DNA of 64,000 nucleotides from Actinomycetaceae bacterium (GTDB lineage Bacteria; Actinomycetota; Actinomycetes; Actinomycetales; Actinomycetaceae): NCBI GenBank assembly GCA_028724905.1, contig JAQYTG010000005.1, positions 62,001 to 126,000 of the forward strand, read 5' to 3'. Shown piece by piece: positions 11,350 to 21,878 of this stretch (position 1 is its first letter; each line of letters starts with the position of its first letter). The notes under the pieces were generated by a model. It saw only the letters and a program-made list of their open reading frames with translations, ran no database searches and was not told where the DNA came from. The position numbers and the translations under genes were made by a program.

Positions 11350-11600
11350 TGAAAAATCGGTCTGCACGATAATATCGGTCTGCACGATAATAACAGCCCC
11401 CTGATAGCTGGCGATAAGACCAACCTCTGATAGCTCTAAAGTACCTGATAGCTAAAATGTCTGACCGATAACGTCACCCCTGGTGGCGGCATCAGCTGCT
11501 CTTGCGGCGGAGCTATCCAATAGTGGGCTAATAGTGGTCCAATAGCGAGCCGATCGCGGGCTAATATCGGGAGTGGGTCAGCACTATTAACCACTCAGCG
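11350..11600. repeat. Intergenic degenerate repeats, e.g. (a)tcggtctgcacgataat x2 and the 'ccaatag/ctaatag' series
   Basis: Direct reading of sequence. Confidence 0.7.
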
Positions 11601-11678
11601 AGCGCCTTGTCGTCCCTCAGAGCAGTGGCCAATATCCGGAGTGGGTCAATACTCTGTTAGCTACCTGTGGTAGGGGAT

Positions 11679-11775
11679 TGATGATGGGATACCCAGGTGA
11701 TGCATCAGGCAAAAGGTTGAGGATCTGGACACGCGCCGTAGGGGTGATGATGGGATACCCAGGTGATGCATCAGG
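11679..11775. repeat. Exact 31-bp direct repeat tgatgatgggatacccaggtgatgcatcagg (11679-11709 and 11745-11775)
   Basis: Direct reading of sequence; 66-bp period. Confidence 0.95.
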
Positions 11776-11833
11776 GGAGCTGATACAGGGTGGCGGCAAT
11801 ATGTCTGCAGTGGAAACCCGTTAGAATGATCTC

Positions 11834-13123
11834 GTGACTAGTCTCTATCGAGAAAGCGACAGCGAGCGGTGGGCGTGGGAGCCGCCCAAGAGCAAATCAC
11901 GCACGGAGTTTGAGCGTGATCGAGCGCGCGTGCTTCACTCGTCCGCGCTGCGCAGGCTCGGGGCGAAGACGCAGGTACTCGGGCCGGAGGCAGATGATTT
12001 TGTACGCACTCGTCTCACCCATTCGCTTGAGGTGGCTCAGATAGGGCGCTCGCTGGCTAAGAATCTTGGCTGTGATCCAGATATTGTGGAAACGGCTTGC
12101 CTGTGTCACGATCTTGGCCATCCTCCGTTTGGGCACAACGGAGAGCGGGCGTTGGCTGAAGTGGCGGCCTCAATTGGTGGGTTTGAAGGCAATGCTCAGA
12201 CGCTGCGGATTCTCACTCGTCTGGAACCGAAGCGTTTCCATGCGGATGGTGCTCCTGCAGGTCTGAATCTCACGCGAGCCACGTTGGATGCCACAGTGAA
12301 GTATCCGTGGCGGCGGGGGCGTGGCCCGTACGGGGAGCAAGCTCCTAAATTTGGGGTGTACGAGGATGATGCGGCCGTTTTTGAGTGGCTTCATGGTGGT
12401 CACGGCTATCACAAGCCGATCGAGGCGCAGATTATGGATCTCTCTGACGATATTGCCTACTGTGTGCATGATGTGGAAGATGCGCTCGTGCACGCCGTCA
12501 CGCATCCTCGCGCTACTGCGCGGTTGTATGAGGGGCAGGAGCCAGGGGATATTCTACGTGCTGTGGGCGCTGAACGTCGTGCCGTGATTGCCGTCACTGA
12601 AAAATGGTATGGGCAGCGAGTGCCGGAGCAGCAGTTGGATACGGCTTTTGATCGCTTGCTAGCTCTTCCCTCGTGGCCAAGTTCTTTTGCGGGTTCGATG
12701 CGGGATTTGGCTCGTCTTAAGGATCTCACCTCGGATCTGATTGGTCGCTTCATTAAGGCCGTGACGGCAGCCACTCGGGAACGTTTTGGGTCTGAGCCGC
12801 TGGGGCGCTATCACGGTGAAGTGGTGATTCCTCAGCATACGCTCGCCGAGATTACGGCTCTTAAGGGTTTGGCCACGTATGTCGTGATGGCTCCTCGCGA
12901 GCGTGAACCCGTTTATTTTGAGCAGCGCACGATCATTTTTGACCTTGTTGATGCTATCAGCGAACAGCCGCAAGAGCGGCTAGAGCCGGCTTTCGTGGGT
13001 GCGTGGCGGAGTGCGGGCGATGATCGTGGACGGCTCAGGGTGGTGATTGATCAGGTGGCCTCGCTCACTGATCTGTCCGCTCGCACCTGGCATTCTCGCT
13101 ACTGCGGAATGCTGCGCAACTAG
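11834..13123 (+). CDS. dgt: Deoxyguanosinetriphosphate triphosphohydrolase-like protein
   Basis: HD-domain motifs RTRLTHSLEVAQIGRSLA, CLCHDLGHPPFGHNGERAL, DLSDDIAYCVHDVEDA. Confidence 0.95.
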   Translation: MTSLYRESDSERWAWEPPKSKSRTEFERDRARVLHSSALRRLGAKTQVLGPEADDFVRTRLTHSLEVAQIGRSLAKNLGCDPDIVETACLCHDLGHPPFGHNGERALAEVAASIGGFEGNAQTLRILTRLEPKRFHADGAPAGLNLTRATLDATVKYPWRRGRGPYGEQAPKFGVYEDDAAVFEWLHGGHGYHKPIEAQIMDLSDDIAYCVHDVEDALVHAVTHPRATARLYEGQEPGDILRAVGAERRAVIAVTEKWYGQRVPEQQLDTAFDRLLALPSWPSSFAGSMRDLARLKDLTSDLIGRFIKAVTAATRERFGSEPLGRYHGEVVIPQHTLAEITALKGLATYVVMAPREREPVYFEQRTIIFDLVDAISEQPQERLEPAFVGAWRSAGDDRGRLRVVIDQVASLTDLSARTWHSRYCGMLRN

Positions 13124-13426
13124 TACTGTATGGTGATGGCGCCGCTCAGATAGTCGCTCAGATCATTGTGCCCGTCGAGTTGCTGCTAGTGGTTGGGCTT
13201 ATTGTTTCGCGGCGGATGCTGTTGGTCAGCTATCGTGTCAAGGAGCTGGCTAGCTATCGTGTCAGGGATCCGTATGGTCGGCAGACTAATTTTATTAATA
13301 TGAGCTGCGCTCCGAGTTGATTAGAATAGCTGATCGGTAGTATCAACCAGCCGAGGTGTGTGATCGGCCGGTAGTATGAGCTGGCCGCTGTGAAACTTGG
13401 GTGAGCGGCCTAGTATGATATGGCTC

Positions 13427-15589
13427 ATGGCAGGGCGTATTCGTGATGGTGTGGTGGATGAGGTCAAGCAGCGCACCCGAATTGAAGATATTGTGGGCGA
13501 ATACGTGACTCTCAAACCGGCTGGAGTAGGCTCGCTCAAGGGACTCTGCCCGTTCCATGACGAGAAAACGCCATCGTTCAACGTGCGTCCACAAGTGGGG
13601 TACTTTCATTGTTTCGGGTGCGGTGAGAGTGGTGACGTCATTGCTTTTATCCAAAAAATTGAAAGTGTCCCTTTCGTTGAAGCCGTCGAATATCTGGCGC
13701 GAAAAGCTGGGGTGTCGGTGGAGTATGAGGAGGGCACTCATGCGGGTGGTGACGCTGGTGCTCGTGACGTCAAACGCGCGCGGCTTATTGATGCGCACCG
13801 TGTGGCAGAGGATTTCTATGTGAGTCAGCTCAGTACACCAGCTGCGGCAGCGGGGCGGGAGTTGCTGGCGGGGCGCGGGTTTGATGCGCAGGCGATTGCG
13901 CATTTTCGTGTGGGCTATTCGCCTAGTAGCTGGAATTCGCTACTCGATGTGCTGCGCAAGCATGGTTTTACAGAGAGGGAGATTGCAGCGAGCGGATTGG
14001 TGAGTACTGGAGCACGCGGACCTTATGACCGTTTCCGTGGGCGGCTCATGTGGCCGATCCGTTCGATTACTGGTGAGACGATTGGGTTCGGGGCGCGCAA
14101 AATTGATGATTCTGATGAGGGGCCGAAGTATCTCAACACTCCCGAGACGCTCATTTACCGGAAATCTCAGGTGCTCTATGGGCTTGATCTGGCTAAGAAA
14201 GCAATTGCTGAGGGGCGTCGCATTGTGGTGGTGGAGGGGTACACCGACGTGATGGCTGCGCATATCGCGGGTGTGCCTCAGGCGGTGGCTACGTGTGGTA
14301 CGGCATTCGGGCATGAGCACGCGAAAATTGCGCGGCGCTTGATCGGGGATTCTGCCTCGGTGGCCGCTGGCGTGATCTTACATAGCGGGCGGAGCTTCGG
14401 TGGGGAAGTAGTGTTTACGTTTGACGGCGATGCGGCAGGGCAGAAAGCGGCGCTGCGGGTGTTTCAGGAAGACCAGAGTTTTGGAGTGCAGACCTTCGTG
14501 TCGATTTTGCCTGAGGGGCTCGATCCATGCGAACTACGTATGAAATATGGCGATTCAGCCGTACGTGAAGTGATTGACAGGCGCGAGCCGCTCTTCGCTT
14601 TCGTCATCCGTTCTATCTTGCGCGACGTGCCGTTGCAGACGGCGGAGGGGCGTGCAGCTGGATTGCGGGCGAGCGCTCCGGTGGTGGCCTCTATTCGGGA
14701 TCGCGTGTTGCGTAGCGAATATGTGCGTCAGCTGGCTGGCTGGCTGGGGATGGAAGAACATCTGGTACGTGAATCTGTGGTGCAAGCTCAGCGGCAGCAT
14801 TCATTTTCTCCGCCGCAGATTTCGCAGGGGCGAGGCGGCGCCGGCGGTGCTGATCGTGTTTCTGGCGGACGTGACGGCACTGGCGTCTCTGGCGGCAGTA
14901 GCTCCGGTAACGTCAATGGCAGACTGGGCCATCATGCTGGTGGTTTTTCAGGAGTGGGGCTTGATGGCTCTGTATCTGGGTATGTGCCTCGCGCACAAAA
15001 CGATCTAGGTGAGGTAGCTACATCTGCGATGGAATCGGCTGCTCCGGTGTTAAAAGCGCGCGCAGATATCCGCGATCCTGTAGAGCGCACTGAGCGGGCG
15101 GCGCTGGAAGTGATGCTGCAGCTGCCGCGTTTGGCTCTCGCTGCCAATGCACAGCAGTTGCCGAGCCAAAGTTTCGTGGTGCCCATTCATCGCACAGTGT
15201 TTGACGCCATCCGAGCAGCCGGAGGAGTACGAGCGGCTCAGGAGAGGATGGATGCTTTAACGGCTGGTGGGATGGCTGAGGATGCGGCGGAGTTGGCTGG
15301 TGCGAATTGGTTTGTGGGTGAGGTGGCTCGCCAGCTTGATTCAAGCGTGCGTGGGGCGGTGTTTCAGCTGAGTGTGGAACCGATTGCGGAAGATCGTAGC
15401 GCGGATATGTGGCGGTATGTGCGCGGAGTGATGATGGCGCTCATTCGCCAGGGGTATACCCGCCAGATTGCTGATGTGCGTTCGCAGATGCAGAGAGTAG
15501 GCTCCGATTCGCCCGATCAAGCGATGCTCTTCGAGCGTCTCATCGAGTTGGAAAAACGCCGACGTGCTTTTGATGAAGTGGATTCGTGA
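13427..15589 (+). CDS. dnaG: DNA primase, with low-complexity inserts
   Basis: Zinc-binding CPFHDEKTPSFNVRPQVGYFHCFGCGESGDVIAF; TOPRIM VVEGYTDVMAAH and FTFDGDAAGQKAALRVF. Confidence 0.96.
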   Translation: MAGRIRDGVVDEVKQRTRIEDIVGEYVTLKPAGVGSLKGLCPFHDEKTPSFNVRPQVGYFHCFGCGESGDVIAFIQKIESVPFVEAVEYLARKAGVSVEYEEGTHAGGDAGARDVKRARLIDAHRVAEDFYVSQLSTPAAAAGRELLAGRGFDAQAIAHFRVGYSPSSWNSLLDVLRKHGFTEREIAASGLVSTGARGPYDRFRGRLMWPIRSITGETIGFGARKIDDSDEGPKYLNTPETLIYRKSQVLYGLDLAKKAIAEGRRIVVVEGYTDVMAAHIAGVPQAVATCGTAFGHEHAKIARRLIGDSASVAAGVILHSGRSFGGEVVFTFDGDAAGQKAALRVFQEDQSFGVQTFVSILPEGLDPCELRMKYGDSAVREVIDRREPLFAFVIRSILRDVPLQTAEGRAAGLRASAPVVASIRDRVLRSEYVRQLAGWLGMEEHLVRESVVQAQRQHSFSPPQISQGRGGAGGADRVSGGRDGTGVSGGSSSGNVNGRLGHHAGGFSGVGLDGSVSGYVPRAQNDLGEVATSAMESAAPVLKARADIRDPVERTERAALEVMLQLPRLALAANAQQLPSQSFVVPIHRTVFDAIRAAGGVRAAQERMDALTAGGMAEDAAELAGANWFVGEVARQLDSSVRGAVFQLSVEPIAEDRSADMWRYVRGVMMALIRQGYTRQIADVRSQMQRVGSDSPDQAMLFERLIELEKRRRAFDEVDS

Positions 15590-15679
15590 ACGATGCTACT
15601 CGCGTGCGCACGTGTGGCAAGGATGCGCTGATATTGGCTTTGTATTCGCCCGCTCAAAACATATACCATAGGTGGCGTT

Positions 15680-15753
15680 GCCCCTGTAGCTCAGACGGTT
15701 AGAGCAGGGAACTCATAATTCTTTGGTCGCGGGTTCGAGTCCTGCCGGGGGCA
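15680..15753 (+). tRNA. tRNA-Met (CAT anticodon)
   Basis: Cloverleaf read by eye: acceptor GCCCCTG/CGGGGGC, anticodon loop CTCATAA, T-loop GGTTCGAGTCC. Confidence 0.92.
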
Positions 15754-15858
15754 CATGGATATACTGGTCAGGTAGCTGCGCTGTAGCAGCCGTGTACACT
15801 TCGCGGCAGGCAAGCAGCAGAGAAACCGCACGAGCAAACAAGAATGACGAGGTGACGC

Positions 15859-16803
15859 ATGAGCGCGAATGTATCAACCAATGGCTTTGCCCAGCCCCCA
15901 CAGCCGAAGCAGGGGAAAGGGCCGATCATTCTGGTGATTACTGGCGTCGTGGTGGGGTTAGTATCGCTCATCGTGATGCTCGTCTTTCTGGGCGGCGCCG
16001 TAGGTGGCGTGCTCAAAGAAATGCCGCAGATAGACTCCGGTGTGGGCAGTGCCAGTGTGCAGGCAAAAGCTGAAGATAAAGTTGTTATCCTCGGTGATCC
16101 GAGTCAGCTAGTGGATGCTCGTCGTTGCTATCTCGTCGATGGTCATGGTGACGACGCTACCGGCAAGGTGCGCAATGAAGCCATTCCTGGGATGGAAGAC
16201 TTCGATATGCTTGGCGTGGTTGCCCGAGGAGACTGGACGCCTTTTGGTGCGTTCGTCGCCCAGGTAGATGGAACGTACACCCTCAAATGTGATGAACAAA
16301 AGCCAGTAGCACTGGCTATTATACCGTTGCCAGATACGGATACGCTTGTGGGGGCAGGAATAGGGATTGTTGTCAGCCTCATCTGCGGCTTTGTGGGTTT
16401 TGCGCTGTTTATTGCTGGCATTATTTGGCTCATTGTACGTCACGTGCGCCGCAAGCAGGCCGCCAGTGCAGCAGCTGCGCATACATCCGGTGTGGGCGTG
16501 ACGGCAGGCGGTGCTGCAAGCATGGGTGCGTCTCAGTGGCAGACGTCGCAGCCCGGGCAGTGGCAGCAAAATCCATCGCAAAATTCGTGGCAGAATCAGC
16601 CGCAGCAAAATCAGTGGCAGCAAGGCTCCGAGCAGAGCCAGGATGCGAACTGGCAGAGCGCCTGGGAACAGCCAACGTCGCCAAATTCGGTGACGCCGAC
16701 TCCGCAGGTACCGCCACCGCCACAGCCGCAGCCGACTATCCAGCCGCAATGGACGCAGCCGCAGAATCCTCCGCAAGGCAGTGACACCCCGCAAGGTCAG
16801 TGA
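15859..16803 (+). CDS. Two-TM membrane protein with Gln/Trp/Pro-rich C-terminal tail, function unknown
   Basis: TM segments IILVITGVVVGLVSLIVMLVFLGG and VGAGIGIVVSLICGFVGFALFIAGIIWLI; tail SQWQTSQPGQWQQNPSQNSWQNQPQQNQWQQ. Confidence 0.75.
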   Translation: MSANVSTNGFAQPPQPKQGKGPIILVITGVVVGLVSLIVMLVFLGGAVGGVLKEMPQIDSGVGSASVQAKAEDKVVILGDPSQLVDARRCYLVDGHGDDATGKVRNEAIPGMEDFDMLGVVARGDWTPFGAFVAQVDGTYTLKCDEQKPVALAIIPLPDTDTLVGAGIGIVVSLICGFVGFALFIAGIIWLIVRHVRRKQAASAAAAHTSGVGVTAGGAASMGASQWQTSQPGQWQQNPSQNSWQNQPQQNQWQQGSEQSQDANWQSAWEQPTSPNSVTPTPQVPPPPQPQPTIQPQWTQPQNPPQGSDTPQGQ

Positions 16804-17127
16804 TAGTCGCAGCATGAGCAGCGAGCGTGGATAGATGTGGAGTGGATGCCCGCTCATATCATCCTGAGCAGTTATGGCCGCCGATCATCCTAAGTGGTCG
16901 CGGCTACCTATGCCGTGTGGCTGGCTCTCGCATGGCCGTTCCCCTCTATATCAGACCGAATTCTCCCCAGCCGCCGGCCGCCAGAACTAGCACCGAGCCT
17001 GATGGTGAAAATGGCCTGCTGGCGGTATTTTCCCAGACAAGTGGGTGCGGGGCGCGGCATTGGCGGGGGATATCGAGTAGTATGGGCTGTGGCTATTAGC
17101 GTGATGATGCGGATGTGTGGAGGAAAA

Positions 17128-17538
17128 ATGGCGCAGAGTTCTGATCGTAGCGCAGTGAAAGTGCTTGTGTATTCTGACAACTCGGAGTTTCGCAAACAGG
17201 TGATGTTTGCTGTCGGAAGAAAAGTGGCAGCAGATCTTCCTGAGATTGAGTATGTAGAAGCGGCCACCTGGCCAGGCGCAGATGTGAAAGTGCAAGAACA
17301 GAAGTTTGATCTGCTCATTCTCGATGCGGAGACGCCGAAATTGGGTGGCATTGGGTTCGGTAAGAAAGTGCGTGACGAATACGAGCCGGAGATGCCACTG
17401 CTGGTGATCGTGGCGCGTCCGCAAGATGAGTGGCTGGCACGCACTGCGAAGCCCAACGCCGTCGTTGTGCAACCTATTCAGCCGAAGCAGCTCGCTGACG
17501 CCGTGGCTGGAGTGTTACGCCAGACGTTGAAAAGCTGA
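17128..17538 (+). CDS. Response-regulator-like receiver domain protein
   Basis: KVLVYSDNSEFRKQV...FDLLILDAETPKLGGIGFGKKVRDE...; CheY-like fold, no output domain. Confidence 0.7.
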   Translation: MAQSSDRSAVKVLVYSDNSEFRKQVMFAVGRKVAADLPEIEYVEAATWPGADVKVQEQKFDLLILDAETPKLGGIGFGKKVRDEYEPEMPLLVIVARPQDEWLARTAKPNAVVVQPIQPKQLADAVAGVLRQTLKS

Positions 17539-17653
17539 TGTAGCTGGGAAAAGTTGATGTAGCTGGCCAGTCAATGCCTTACAGCTGGTCAGTGCCCTGT
17601 GGCCACGGCTGCCTGATGTCATCTTGCTTCCTAGTCGATTGCCGGCCTAGTTG

Positions 17654-18064
17654 CTAGAGCTGAATGCCGTCATCGTCGTCCTCACGGCCCTGGGGCAGAT
17701 AGAGGAAAATAGCGCCAGCGCTAGCTATGCACGCAGCGAGTGCGCAGACCCCGAGGAGCCAGCCTGTCAGCGGCAACAGGCCAAAGAGACTGAGCAGCGT
17801 CACCGCCATGAGTATCAGTGCAAGAGTGAGCACGGCACGGGCAAATACGGAGTGATGCTGTGGCCTCGGGGCAGATGGCAGTTCACTCGGATCAAAAGGC
17901 TCCTCGGGTGATTCGGTAGCTTCCCAATCTCGTGGGCCAGATCCGCGTGGAGGCAGAGCATAGTCGAGATCTGTGAGATGCCTAGTAATTTCGTCCCACT
18001 CTGCCACGTAGTCTGGCTCGTTGCCGTCACTTTTTCCAGATTTCCTGCGAGGGTGAATGCTCAT
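17654..18064 (-). CDS. Small conserved-type membrane protein, function unknown
   Basis: Acidic N-terminus followed by two hydrophobic segments; clean ORF after rejecting overlaps. Confidence 0.65.
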   Translation of the reverse strand: MSIHPRRKSGKSDGNEPDYVAEWDEITRHLTDLDYALPPRGSGPRDWEATESPEEPFDPSELPSAPRPQHHSVFARAVLTLALILMAVTLLSLFGLLPLTGWLLGVCALAACIASAGAIFLYLPQGREDDDDGIQL

Positions 18065-18369
18065 GGCTTCACTGTACCGTGATGAAGCGCGCTAAAGTTG
18101 AGGTAGCGGCCGTGTGGCCTCGCAGCAATCTCGAGTGCATATAGGATGCGTAGAACGAATGTGTGTTCCAGCAACTGTGCGCTCTGTGTGCTCTGTTCAC
18201 TCTGTGAATGCTGTGTGCGTCGCCGTTCGGGCTGGGGCCTAGCTGGGCTTTGTGTGGGTTTGGCTGAGGGCTGGAGCCTGGATCGGGCTTGTCGGAAGTC
18301 TGGGCGCGGCGCGAGTGCGTCGCCGTCACGCGCGATGCCGTTTCGTCAATGATGGAAGAAAGGATTCGG

Positions 18370-19581
18370 ATGTCTGTCCGCCGAGTTGCCCTGCTCACAG
18401 CAGGAGGGTTTGCCCCATGTCTCTCAACGGCTGTTGGTGATTTGATTGAGCGATATACAAAGCTCGATCCGAGCATCGAGATTATCGGCTACCAGTACGG
18501 CTATCACGGCTTGCTTACGCGCAATTACGTGGTCTTCGATGAAGATGCTCACGCGAATGCTGCGCTTTTGAAAAAGTACGGAGGCTCGCCGATTGGCAAC
18601 TCGCGCGTGAAGCTCACCAACTCTGAGGATCTCGTGAATCGTGGCCTCATCAAGAAAGGGCAAAATGCCCTCGAAGTGGCTGCCAACAACCTCAAACTCG
18701 ACGGTGTGGACGTGTTGCACACCATTGGCGGAGACGACACCAACACCACCGCTGCCGATCTGGCAGCTTATTTGAAAGAGAATGATTACGATCTCACCGT
18801 GGTGGGGCTACCCAAGACGATTGACAACGATATCGTGCCGATCAAGCAGAGCCTGGGCGCATGGACGGCGGCTGAGCAGGCATCGCGCTTTGCTCAGAAC
18901 GTGATTGGTGAGCATCGCTCCAATCCGCGGATGCTCATTATCCACGAACTGATGGGGCGTAACTGTGGGTATCTTACCGCGCAGGCTGCCTACGACTACC
19001 ACGAGTGGGTAAAACAGCAGGAATGGCTTCCTAGCGCTGGCCTCAGCCAGGAGCGTTGGGACGTTCATGCCGTCTACGTGCCGGAGATTACTTATGATCT
19101 TGACGTCGAGGGTTCCCGTCTGCGCAAGATCATGGATGAAATTGGGAATGTGAACATTTTCCTCTCTGAGGGTGCTGGCGTGGAAGAGATCCTTGAGGAG
19201 CTCATTGAAGACGGCATTGAGCCTGAGCGTGATGCTTTTGGGCACGTGAAGCTAGACACGATCAACCCTGGGCAGTGGTTTGCGCAGAAGTTCGCTAAGG
19301 TGATTGGCGCCGAGAAAGTGATGGTGCAAAAGAGTGGATATTTCTCCCGCTCTGCACCTTCGAATGAGCGTGATCTTGATCTGATTGGCCAGATGGCTGA
19401 TCTTGCAGTGGAATGTGCACTGCGCGGCGAATCTGGCGTGATTGGTCAGGATGAGGAAGACGGCGACAAGCTCAAAGCTATTGACTTCAAACGTATTGCT
19501 GGGGGTAAGCCGTTTGACGTCAGCCAAGAGTGGTTTGGAGCAATGCTCGCCGAAATCGGTGAGCCGTGGGAACGCAAGTAA
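18370..19581 (+). CDS. pfp: 6-phosphofructokinase, probably pyrophosphate-dependent
   Basis: LLTAGGFAPCLSTAV, TIGGDDTNTTAADLA (GGDD, PPi type), GLPKTIDNDI, HELMGRNCGYLTA. Confidence 0.92.
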   Translation: MSVRRVALLTAGGFAPCLSTAVGDLIERYTKLDPSIEIIGYQYGYHGLLTRNYVVFDEDAHANAALLKKYGGSPIGNSRVKLTNSEDLVNRGLIKKGQNALEVAANNLKLDGVDVLHTIGGDDTNTTAADLAAYLKENDYDLTVVGLPKTIDNDIVPIKQSLGAWTAAEQASRFAQNVIGEHRSNPRMLIIHELMGRNCGYLTAQAAYDYHEWVKQQEWLPSAGLSQERWDVHAVYVPEITYDLDVEGSRLRKIMDEIGNVNIFLSEGAGVEEILEELIEDGIEPERDAFGHVKLDTINPGQWFAQKFAKVIGAEKVMVQKSGYFSRSAPSNERDLDLIGQMADLAVECALRGESGVIGQDEEDGDKLKAIDFKRIAGGKPFDVSQEWFGAMLAEIGEPWERK

Positions 19582-19607
19582 AGTAGGCAAACGTAAGTAA
19601 AGTAGGT
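19571..19607. repeat. Tandem ~18-19-bp duplication of the pfp 3' end, including its stop codon (cgcaagtaaagtaggcaaa / cgtaagtaaagtagg)
   Basis: Direct reading of sequence. Confidence 0.85.
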
Positions 19608-19614
19608 ATCTGCT

Positions 19615-19647
19615 GCAGCCGGTCGCTCGTGGAAAGCGGCCGGCTGC
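19615..19647 (+). terminator. GC-rich hairpin downstream of pfp (gcagccggtcgct-N7-agcggccggctgc), no U-tract
   Basis: 13-bp stem with one G-U pair. Confidence 0.6.
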
Positions 19648-19951
19648 CTTGCTAGTGCTGGCCGATGGGGAGGGATGCCCTTGCGGTGGCAGCGGCGGTT
19701 TTCTGTTAGCTGGGTGAGCTGATACCAGCTGGTTTTCGACGTGTTCCGCGTCGGTGATATCGGCTAGTTTGCAGCGGTGATATCGGCTAATCTGCGGCGG
19801 CGTGGAGGGGATAATCACTTTCTGAAGATGAGGAAGCCTGGCCGGTGGTGTTCGTGCTGTGGCGTTGATTGCGGAGTGGCGTTCGTTGCGGATGGTGTTC
19901 GCGCTGTGGCGCAGGCAGCGCGGCGGTGTGGTTTTGCTTTAAACTGCCGCT

Positions 19952-21448
19952 ATGGAAAATGACGGAGTACCTAGAGTAACGGCGGCGACGCCACCAGTGC
20001 CAGTAGTGGCAGTGACGCCACCAGCGGTATCGACGCCGGAAGCATCGGCAGTGGGTTGCTGCGGCACCGGTGCGACATCTTCATGTGAGGGGCGCAGCGC
20101 GCAAACGCTTGCTCTCGATGCGGCGCTGGGAGACTGGCGAGATCACCCTGCCAAGCATCAGCCGGCTTATCCCGATCCAAATGCCCTCCAGGCTGCTGTG
20201 AACTATCTGCGCACGCTGCCGCCGCTGGTCTTCGCTGGCGAGGCAGACAGTCTCACATCCAAACTAGCTGCAGCGGGTGAGGGCAAAGCATTCATATTGC
20301 AAGGGGGAGACTGCGCGGAATCTTTCGCTGATTCCACAGCGGAGCGTATTCGAGCTAAAATCCGCACGATTTTGCAAATGTCGGTAGTGCTGTCTTATGG
20401 GGCTTCAGTGCCGGTGGTGCGTATTGGGCGCATGGCTGGCCAGTTTGCCAAACCGCGTTCACAAGCTACAGAGACGCGCTATGGAGTGGAGCTTCCGAGC
20501 TACATGGGTGATGCCGTCAATCACCATGATTTTACGCCTTCAGCCCGCACGCCAGACCCGCGTCGCCTGGTGGAGGCCTATCAGCATTCTGCGGCTACGC
20601 TCAACCTTATCCGCGCTTTCACGATGGGCGGGTTTGCTGATCTTTCTAAAGTGCACGAGTGGAATTTGGGGTTTTCATCGAATCCTGCTTACAAGCGCTA
20701 CAACCAGTTAGCTGGCGAGATTGATAAGGCGATGCGTTTCTTGAAAGCAGCCGGAGTGCAAGAAGCGTCCCTGGAAAAGGCAGATTTCTACTCGTCGCAT
20801 GAGGCGTTGTTGCTCGATTATGAATACGCCATGACGCGCATTGATTCGCGTACTGATTTGCCTTACAACACCGGTGCTCATTTCGTGTGGATTGGCGAGC
20901 GTACGCGCGATCCCAATGGTGCGCACGTGCAGATGCTCGCGCGCGTGCAAAATCCTGTTGGTGTGAAACTCGGCCCTAGTACCGATCCTGACGACGTGCT
21001 GCGTTTGCTCGACCAGCTCAATCCCGAGGGGATTCCAGGCAGGCTCTCGCTGATTGCGCGCATGGGTGCGGCTGGTGTGCAAGAAAAATTGCCGAAACTG
21101 CTGCAAGCTGTGAAAGCGGACGGGAGGCCAGTCACCTGGATGAGTGATCCGATGCACGGCAATACGATCACGGCGGCTAATGGTTACAAAACGCGCCGAA
21201 TGAGTGATATTTTGGCTGAAATTAAAGGATTCTTTGCGGTGTGCCACGCCGAGGGAGTGCATCCTGGCGGGTTGCATATCGAGCTCACGGGTGACGACGT
21301 GACCGAAGTGCTCGGGGGAGCTGAGCAGATTGATGAGTCCACGCTTTCGCAGCGCTATGAGAGCTTGGTAGATCCGCGGCTCAACCACCAGCAGTCTCTG
21401 GAGATGGCGTTCCTCGTGGCGGAAATGCTGAAAGATGCAGCGCTGTGA
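19952..21448 (+). CDS. aroG: Class II 3-deoxy-7-phosphoheptulonate synthase with low-complexity N-terminal extension
   Basis: FILQGGDCAESFADSTAERIRAKIRTILQMSVVL, PVVRIGRMAGQFAKPRS, VTWMSDPMHGNTI, HPGGLHIELTGDDVTE. Confidence 0.95.
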   Translation: MENDGVPRVTAATPPVPVVAVTPPAVSTPEASAVGCCGTGATSSCEGRSAQTLALDAALGDWRDHPAKHQPAYPDPNALQAAVNYLRTLPPLVFAGEADSLTSKLAAAGEGKAFILQGGDCAESFADSTAERIRAKIRTILQMSVVLSYGASVPVVRIGRMAGQFAKPRSQATETRYGVELPSYMGDAVNHHDFTPSARTPDPRRLVEAYQHSAATLNLIRAFTMGGFADLSKVHEWNLGFSSNPAYKRYNQLAGEIDKAMRFLKAAGVQEASLEKADFYSSHEALLLDYEYAMTRIDSRTDLPYNTGAHFVWIGERTRDPNGAHVQMLARVQNPVGVKLGPSTDPDDVLRLLDQLNPEGIPGRLSLIARMGAAGVQEKLPKLLQAVKADGRPVTWMSDPMHGNTITAANGYKTRRMSDILAEIKGFFAVCHAEGVHPGGLHIELTGDDVTEVLGGAEQIDESTLSQRYESLVDPRLNHQQSLEMAFLVAEMLKDAAL

Positions 21449-21588
21449 CGGCATCGGCGCCACCTCACCTCCACCTCAGTGGATGCAGTGCTGGGGTGGG
21501 GATATGGTGTTGGGCGGGCGGTGCAGCTGGCTGTGAGCGTATATCGCTCCTTGACGTTCTCGTTGTCGGTTATTTTTCGTCAGTAGTC

Positions 21589-21622
21589 AGTTTTTGACGC
21601 TAGCTAGTTTTTGACACTAGCT
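21589..21622. repeat. Tandem 17-bp repeat agtttttgac[g/a]ctagct x2
   Basis: Direct reading of sequence. Confidence 0.9.
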
Positions 21623-21878
21623 AGTCTTCGCCTTCGGGAAGTTTTCGCCGCCAATCAGATCTCCTCACCAACAGTTGTCGTCACCAACTTATTAGGCAAT
21701 TTACTGGACAATCGCTGGATAAAATTTCCGAACAATTGCCGATGAAATGTGCAATGCGGAACAACTAAAAATGTAATTAACTGTGCACGTAGTGGGATGG
21801 CGTAGTGTCTGATATATTCGAGCTTTCTACAAACGATGTGCCGTAAAATAGGCTTCTAAAACTCAATAGCTTCCAAGC

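Noticed and set aside
11001-11423. 140-aa minus-strand ORF downstream of dusB
   Set aside because: Covers a low-complexity repeat spacer and the dusB end; no protein-like features.
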